A DNA stretch of 64,000 nucleotides from Mantis religiosa (lineage: Eukaryota; Arthropoda; Insecta; Mantodea; Mantidae): assembly GCA_030765055.1 (NCBI GenBank), contig CM060950.1, forward strand, positions 460,533,710-460,597,709, in the 5' to 3' direction. The translations under genes were made by a program, and so were the position numbers. The stretch's first letter is position 1, and each line of letters starts with the position of its first letter. The notes beneath the pieces were generated by a model. That model was not told where the DNA came from, made no database searches, and was given only the letters and a program-made list of their open reading frames with translations. This document shows positions 58,015-64,000 of this stretch, piece after piece.

Positions 58015-60330
58015 GAGCAGAAGATGCAAGTCGTCCAGGTTTACCTGGCGGGGTGTTAGCTGCTCAGCACCTAGCCGCTTAGTGCGGCATTATCTGGGCA
58101 GTATAAAATTGTCTGGTGTAGCAGGCGAATGTCTTGCGCAGCGGTATATCTAGCCATGTGTGGAATGCAAAGTGCCCCGGGGGTTGTGTGCGCCCAGTGC
58201 TGGCTACGCTCTTCCGCCTGCCTGAGCGGCATCTGAGCACAGCCCACTTGACAGGCTAGAGGGAAAGGAACAATGTTAAGGTATGGGTTTTACCAAGCCT
58301 ATTTCTGGACTTGGGGTACAAAGTCAGGTGAAAGTAGCCCTGCTCAGTTGAGTTGCCCAAAGCGTCTTTGGACAGCCGGTAACTTGATCTCCGGCGAGGA
58401 ACTCTATGGTCGTACCGGCCCAGGGTATTCACCAGGTTATTGGGGTGGGAGCCTAGCTTATTGTAGGTGGTACGGGATCTCTCCCGCACCACGTCTACAA
58501 TATATGGGACTCCGGAGTAGGTGTGGAGGATATGGGAAGGGAATCTACGTCCAGTATCGTGGATAATTCGCAGCGCCCTGTTCTGGACGCGCTGCAGCCT
58601 GCGAATAGTGGTGGGAGCCGCTGATCCCCAGACTTCGCAGCCGTACAGAATCAGGGGCGGGATAATCGCCCGATACAGGCGTAGTTTAAGGTGTGTTGGC
58701 ATTGTGGATTTAAAGATGGGGTACAAGTGCCTAAGTACTGCGTGCTCTTGTCCGGCTTTGACCCGTAGGCGTAGTTTAAGGTGTGTTGACATTGTGGATT
58801 TAAAGATGGGGTACAACTGCCTAAGTGTCGCGTGCCCTTGTCCGGATTTGACCCGTAGGCGTAGTTTAAAGTATGTTGGCATTGTGGATTTAAAGATGGG
58901 GTACAACTGCCTAAGTGCCGCGTGCCCTTGTCCGGCTTTGACCCGTAGGCGTAGTTTAAGGTGTGTTGGCATTGTGGATTTAAAGATGGGGTACAAGTGC
59001 CTAAGTGTCGCATGCCCTTGTCCGGCTTTGACCTGTAGGCGTAGTTTAAGATATGTTGGCATTGTGGATTTAAAAATGGGGTACAAGTGCCTAAGTGTCG
59101 CATGCCCTTGTCCGGCTTTGACCTGTAGGCGTAGCTTAAGGTATGTTGGCATTGTGGATTTAAAAATGGGGTACAAGTGCCTAAGTGTCGCATGCCCTTG
59201 TCCGGCTTTGACCTGTAGGCGTAGTTTAAGGTATGTTGGCATTGTGGATTTAAAAATGGGGTACAAGTGCCTAAGTGCCACATGCCCTTGTCCGGCTTTG
59301 ACCCGTAGGCGTAGTTTAAGGTGTGTTGGCATTGTGGATTTAAAGATGGGGTACAAGTGCCTAAGTGCTGCATGCCCTTGTCCGGCTTTGACCCGTAGGC
59401 GTAGTTTAAGGTATGTTGGCATTGTGGATTTAAAGATGGGGTACAAGTGCCTAAGCGCTGCATGCCCTTGTTCGGCTTTGACCCGTAGGCGTAGTTTAAG
59501 GTGTGTTGGCATTGTGGATTTAAAAATGGGGTACAAGTGCCTAAGTGCCGCATGCCCTTGTTCGGCTTTGACCCGTAGGCGTAGCTTTAGGTGTGTTGGC
59601 ATTGTGGATTTAAAAATGGGGTACAAGTGCCTAAGTGTCGCATGCCCTTGTTCGGCTTTGACCCGTAGGCGTAGTTTAAGGTGTGTTGGCATTGTGGATT
59701 TAAAGATGGGGTACAAGTGCCTAAGTGCCGCATTTCCTTGTTCGGCTTTGACCCGTAGGCGTAGTTTTAGGTGTGTTGGCATTGTGGATTTAAAAATGGG
59801 GTACAAGTGCCTAAGTGCCGCATGCCCTTGTCCGGCTTTGACCCGTAGGCGTAGTTTAAGGTGTGTTGGCATTTGGATTTAAAAATGGGGTACAACTGCC
59901 TAAGTGCTGCATGCCCTTGTTCGGCTTTGACCCGTAGGCGTAGTTTAAGGTATGTTGGCATTGTGGATTTAAAAATGGGGTACAACTGCCTAAGTGCTGA
60001 CTGCCCTTGTCCGGCTTTGACCCGCAGGCGTAGTTTAAGGTATGTTGGCATTGTGGATTTAAAGATGGGGTACAACTGCCTAAGTGCCGCATGCCCTTGT
60101 CCGGCTATGACCCGGACGTGAGGGGCCTGGGTGAAGCCGCGGTCGAGGACGCCAAGGTATTTGGCAGAGAGAACCCAGGGGATTTGCCTCTGCCTCAACC
60201 TCAGCGACCAATCCTGTCGCCTAGCTGGGACCTTGGCCAGGAGCAGAGCGGACCCATCCTCCACCTCTCACTCCAACGGCCGATAGCTCGGAGCTGGCGC
60301 TGCAGCGGAAGGATAGCAATATCGTAGGTT
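58015..60330 (-). pseudogene. jockey-like LINE 3' part with expanded RT frame
   Basis: Minus strand. Enters near 60330 with LPLQRQLRAIGRWSERWRM (post-RT). After a shift at about 60262: WSLRLRQRQIPWVLSAKYLG and FTQAPHVRVIAGQGHAALRQ, then the 30-residue repeat array, then YRAIIPPLILYGCEVWGSAA, TIRRLQRVQNRALRIIHDTG and RERSRTTYNKL to the stop at 58256. A 3' UTR resembling that of the 22.2-kb copy follows. One single-base deletion near 59872 separates two long open pieces (59767-60264 and 58256-59872; 538 codons in the latter). No poly(A) seen. Confidence 0.85.
58681..60119 (-). repeat. 90-bp tandem array, 16 units, inside the LINE frame
   Basis: Unit starts (plus strand, GTAGTTTAAG) are at 58681 and then every 90 bp to 59851, then 59940 and 60030. 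One unit has 89 bp. In the RT frame each unit encodes 30 residues: MPTHLKLRLRVKAGQGHAA, LRHLYPIFKST. Sequence differences are substitutions only, apart from the one deletion. Runs of neighbouring units share variants (ACCTGTAGGC at the ends of three successive units from 58951; TTCGGCTTTG in successive units from 59401 to 59671), as expected from repeated unequal exchange or slippage. Confidence 0.95.
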
Positions 60331-60418
60331 CTTGTTACGTGCCATTATGAGGACGTCGTAGGCATATTGGCACGTAACAGTCTGTGGTTGCAGAGGGAAA
60401 TCAGAAAACGTCGCCATT

Positions 60419-60576
60419 CTAAGTATAAAAAAAAGTCCAAACTCTTGTCATTGCCACTACTTCTATGCACCGCACAGTGCTGCCATCTCTGCCACGCAGG
60501 TATTTAAAAAAAACAGAAGTTCCTATCTGTTCCCAGTCCTGAAAAAAAATAGGTGTTATAATTTGAACACACCTCG
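60419..60576 (-). repeat. Solo mariner end
   Basis: Minus strand starts at 60576 with CGAGGTGTGTTCAAATTATA preceded by TA (60577-60578), the form of a mariner TIR. It continues TTTTTTTTCAGGACTGGG, AGATAGGAACTTCTG and GATGGCAGCACTGT. The same subterminal region heads the fragment at 17.75 kb. No transposase follows. Confidence 0.7.
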
Positions 60577-60579
60577 TAA

Positions 60580-61335
60580 GAAGCCTTGACAAAGGAGGGC
60601 ATGGAAACACAGCAGGTACGGAATAAATATAATTCACGTCATTTGTTCAGCGACATTGCCTTCCTTGTTTACCTAGCAACTAGCCTCTCTTTAACGTCCT
60701 GCATAACCTTGAAACATCACATGATTGAAATAACAACGGACAATCGAACTTTTAACCTGCGTAGTAACAGGAGCACTGAGAGACCTGAACATTAGCATTC
60801 TTTTTCTATAGTCATTTGTCATTCTTTCCTTTGTGATCTGTACGTTTTAATGCCTTTTTACTTCGGTCCCTTTTTTAAAAAACAGAAGTAAGGTTCTTAA
60901 CTGCGTAAATGGGCAACAAAAGAGGATTAAATCGAACAAAATATCCGTGCAGAGGTTTTACAGATTACGCCGCCAAAATTTATCAGGATAACAAAGATTT
61001 CGGAACAGTAATGCTCCGTTGTTTTGTTATTAATGGTATTTTACCATTAACGCATTGCACCAAAGTTTTGGAAATAACGACGTAATTCCCTTAGCAATAA
61101 AAGCCGCCCCCAACCACTCGAAAGAAAACCATTAAACCAACGAGTGCCATTTCGTTATCAACTGATGTTTGCCATTTCCGGTATTCTGAACAAGTGATCC
61201 GTTTAAAATTTTTCTACTGTACAGTTCTGTGCTAAAATATTTACAGTTCATTTCGACAGTTTTTTGTACTTCATTTATATTCTGTATGTTAGATCTTATT
61301 TCCTGAAAACCTTAATAATTTTATGTGGTTTATAG
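60580..61335. other. Unassigned sequence
   Basis: No feature recognised. Confidence 0.4.
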
Positions 61336-61340
61336 GTTGG

Positions 61341-61795
61341 TTTAGAGCGGTTGGGCGGAGACCAGAAGATCCGTGGTTCAAATCCCGGCTATGGCATTGA
61401 ATTTTTCAATCTGGCTCTACCCTTTGATAGTGCGTCCTACACACGGCTAGTGACAAAGAACAATTAATTTCCATTAATTGTACCTAATAGTGGTCCGAAC
61501 TATAAAGCCTGGGCCTTAAAGTACTTACAGCATATAAGTCGCCATTAAGGTAGTTGTCTCATGTGTTTATGAGAACTCCTAAGTGGTTTACCGGGAGAAA
61601 CACGAGTCAGTTGGAGAATTTAAGGACATGTCGGCACGTTGGCCATAGTACCTCAATGGTTTAAAGCAGCTGGACGGCGACCAGACGATCCATGGTTCAG
61701 ATCCCGCCTATAGCATTCAATTTTTCATTCTGTCTCTACCCTTTCATAGTGCGTCCTACACACAGCTAGTTTGAAAGAACAATTAATTTCCCTTA
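61341..61795 (+). repeat. SINE-D dimer in direct orientation
   Basis: Two tRNA-like modules 319 bp apart. Each has a GATCC(G/A)TGGTTCA(A/G)ATCCC box B word followed by GCATT(G/C)AATTTTTCA, CTCTACCCTTT, ATAGTGCGTCCTACACAC and GAACAATTAATTTCC. The linker (TCGCCATTAAGGTAGTTGTCTC, GAGAATTTAAGGACATGTC) also matches the spacer of the inverted pair at 25.8-26.2 kb, so both loci belong to one family. Confidence 0.75.
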
Positions 61796-61881
61796 TAATT
61801 CGTTGGAAAATATTGGTTTTTTTTCAGAGCTGGCAATAAAAGTAAAACATTTAATACAATGCGTAATAATAAATAATAATA

Positions 61882-62497
<616 letters not shown>

Positions 62498-62499
62498 GG

Positions 62500-63125
62500 G
62501 AATGAAGCTATTTTTTACGTAAAAATAGTTCGGAAAGAGACATATTTGATATATAACAGTAAATTTTGATGGGTAGAGAAGGTGCTATAAATGTAACAGG
62601 CAGCAAATGTTGAAACAGACCGTAACAACGGGTTGAGAACTTTATTTTTGAACCGAAAGATAAATCATTTTCGTCGTCACGCACGAAGCAAAGACAGTGA
62701 AGTTTGTGTTCAGGAAATATGATGGTGGTTCTTTTGCACAAAGCTTCAAACAAGTGAAGACGAGCAACCCTTGTGTTTATACGGGGTACGTGACCGGCAT
62801 GCGGAACGAAGGGTGTGCGACTACCTGGTGGTGGGGAAGGGTGCGAACTGTGAACATCTGAGCTGCTTTCTGTCTTTTATCACCACACAAGATCACATAT
62901 ACAATAATAACAAATTTCTATTAGCCAGAGTGTACAAAAAGAACATTTATATGCAAAATTGAACTTTTTGTCTGGGTTTTTTATTTTAATATGTCACTAT
63001 CCCTAACTTGAATATGCTGAATCAGAATATGAACTTAGTTGTTCTGCATCACTTACCAATTTTTGACAATATAGGAAATAGTAAACTATGCATTTTTATA
63101 CTAGCCTCTATCGAATTTATGTTAT
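62500..63125. other. Unassigned sequence
   Basis: No feature recognised. Confidence 0.4.
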
Positions 63126-63134
63126 ACTATTAAA

Positions 63135-63335
63135 TATGAGGACTGTCCAATAAAGAATGATCATAATTTTTTACGGTCATAATCTTTCGCACTAAAATTC
63201 AATCATATATTCTGTTAGCTTAATGTGAAACAAACACGGCGTAGTAGTTTCATTGTTGGTACTCCTGGTTCCCGCCTGTGAGAACGACGTAAGTACAGAC
63301 ATGTTCAGTATCGTCTACCGCTGCAATGGAGGAGT
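63135..63335 (+). repeat. mariner 5' end, same as at 45.75 kb
   Basis: GAGGACTGTCCAATAAAGAATGATCATAA, CGCACTAAAATTCAATC, GTTAGCTTAATGTGAAACAAAC and TTTCATTGTTGGTACTCCTGG match 45750-45950 closely. After about 63335 the similarity ends and a different transposase begins. Confidence 0.8.
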
Positions 63336-63339
63336 GTTA

Positions 63340-64000
63340 ATTCAAGAACTAGAGCCCAAAAACCATGGGTTGCGCCTGTACTCGCTGACTGGGCTATGAA
63401 GCAACTGGAAGTTCACCCGGATTTATGTCGAAAAATCATCTTCAGGGACGAAGTCACCTTTTGGATGGATGATTTTGTTAATAATCTAAATTGCCGCTAT
63501 TGGAGCAATCACAATCCAGTGCAGATTCAACAACAACTACTTCATTCCCAAAAGGTTACTGTGTGATGTGGATTTTGGTATGGTGGAAGTATTGGACCAT
63601 ATTTTCTCCAAGACGAAGATAGAAAGCTCTAACTGCCAATGGAGAAAGATCACGGTCTCTTATAAGGAACTATTTTTTACCTCAATTGGATGGTATGGAT
63701 CTCAGAAACACCTGGTTCCAGCAAGATGGTACCACATGTCATACTGCTCTAGAAACAATCGATCTTTTGAAAAAGTTCAGAGGTTTCTTCATTTCCCGTG
63801 GTGGTGATATTAACTGGCCCCAGAGATCATGTGATTTAGCACCGTTAGATTACTTTTTGTGGGGTAATGTTAAATCTCGAGTTTATGTCAACAAGCCAGC
63901 TAACATCACGCGTGTTATTCGTGAAGTTGGACCTAATTTACGTTCTTCTATCATTGAAAATTAGATCAACCATACACGCAGAACCCAACAAAGTCGTGGT
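63340..64000 (+). pseudogene. Tc1/mariner transposase of another clade, runs off window
   Basis: Readings in changing frames: LADWAMKQLEVHPDLCRKII, FRDEVTFWMDDFVNNLNCRY (first Asp), WSNHNPVQIQQQLLHSQKVT, then from 63686 LRNTWFQQDGTTCHTALETI (second Asp), ISRGGDINWPQRSCDLAPLD, YFLWGNVKSRVYVNKPANIT (third), with a stop at 63962. The N-terminal HTH is absent and replaced by the mariner end above. The fragment at 37.4 kb is from a similar family. Confidence 0.82.

Noticed and set aside
58521..59882. 453-codon plus-strand frame with CPCPALTRR repeats
   Set aside because: It is antisense to the LINE RT frame whose flanks are clearly reverse transcriptase. It is open only because the unit length is a multiple of three.
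58681..60119. CRISPR array
   Set aside because: Uniform 90-bp units without separate spacers, in eukaryotic transposon coding sequence. The same reasoning excludes the arrays at 19.7 and 52.5 kb.
60334..60378. 11-bp inverted repeat GTTACGTGCCA / TGGCACGTAAC as a terminator or TIR
   Set aside because: A single short palindrome in degraded LINE coding sequence; no supporting structure.

Overview
This window is repeat-dense eukaryotic DNA from an insect. I find no host protein-coding gene that I can defend. Almost everything recognisable is a transposable element or a tandem repeat: Tc1/mariner, pogo/Tigger, piggyBac and hAT DNA transposons, non-LTR retrotransposon (LINE) 3' ends, Penelope-like fragments, at least five tRNA-derived SINE families, satellites and long microsatellites. 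DD34D mariners with TA duplications, jockey-like LINE ends and abundant tRNA SINEs fit an arthropod with a large genome. A polyneopteran such as a cockroach or relative is my guess, without proof. No LTR retrovirus, virus, CRISPR array or bacterial operon was seen. SINE names A to E are local to this report.

Layout. 1-3.1 kb: SINE-E, a GC-rich unknown block, and a three-deep SINE nest. 3.8-5.5 kb: an almost intact mariner inserted into a LINE reading frame. 6.0-6.6 kb: a Penelope-like GIY-YIG fragment. 7.3-9.95 kb: a pogo/Tigger element with TIRs and TA duplication, carrying a LINE end and a SINE. 10-15 kb: SINEs, a repeat with a covarying hairpin, a second Penelope copy, and a transposon-type 197-residue ORF. 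15.4-18.3 kb: a LINE RNase H end and a mariner broken by SINE-B. 19.5-20.8 kb and 23.1-23.4 kb: SINE-A copies whose 3' bodies were multiplied in tandem. 23.76-34.09 kb: a hAT-bounded region with a 3.35-4.1 kb unit repeated three times. 34-49 kb: LINE ends, several Tc1/mariner pseudogenes and a piggyBac element with TTAA ends. 49.7-50.8 kb: a hAT element carrying SINE-A. 51.2 kb: the second hairpin-repeat copy. 52.5-53.85 kb: a satellite of about 170 bp. 55.5-57.8 kb: a LINE end, mariner relics and a hAT-type C-terminus. 58.0-60.3 kb: a LINE whose reverse-transcriptase reading frame contains 16 tandem copies of a 90-bp (30-codon) segment. 61.3-62.5 kb: a dimeric tRNA-like repeat and a 0.6-kb trinucleotide block. 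63.1-64.0 kb: a chimeric mariner running off the edge.

There is no pathway here. The window is a record of insertion into insertion, with many boundaries fixed by target-site duplications readable from the sequence. The most unusual structures are the in-frame 30-codon expansion in the LINE, the SINE-derived satellite, the hAT-delimited macro-array, and the hairpin with a compensatory change between copies.
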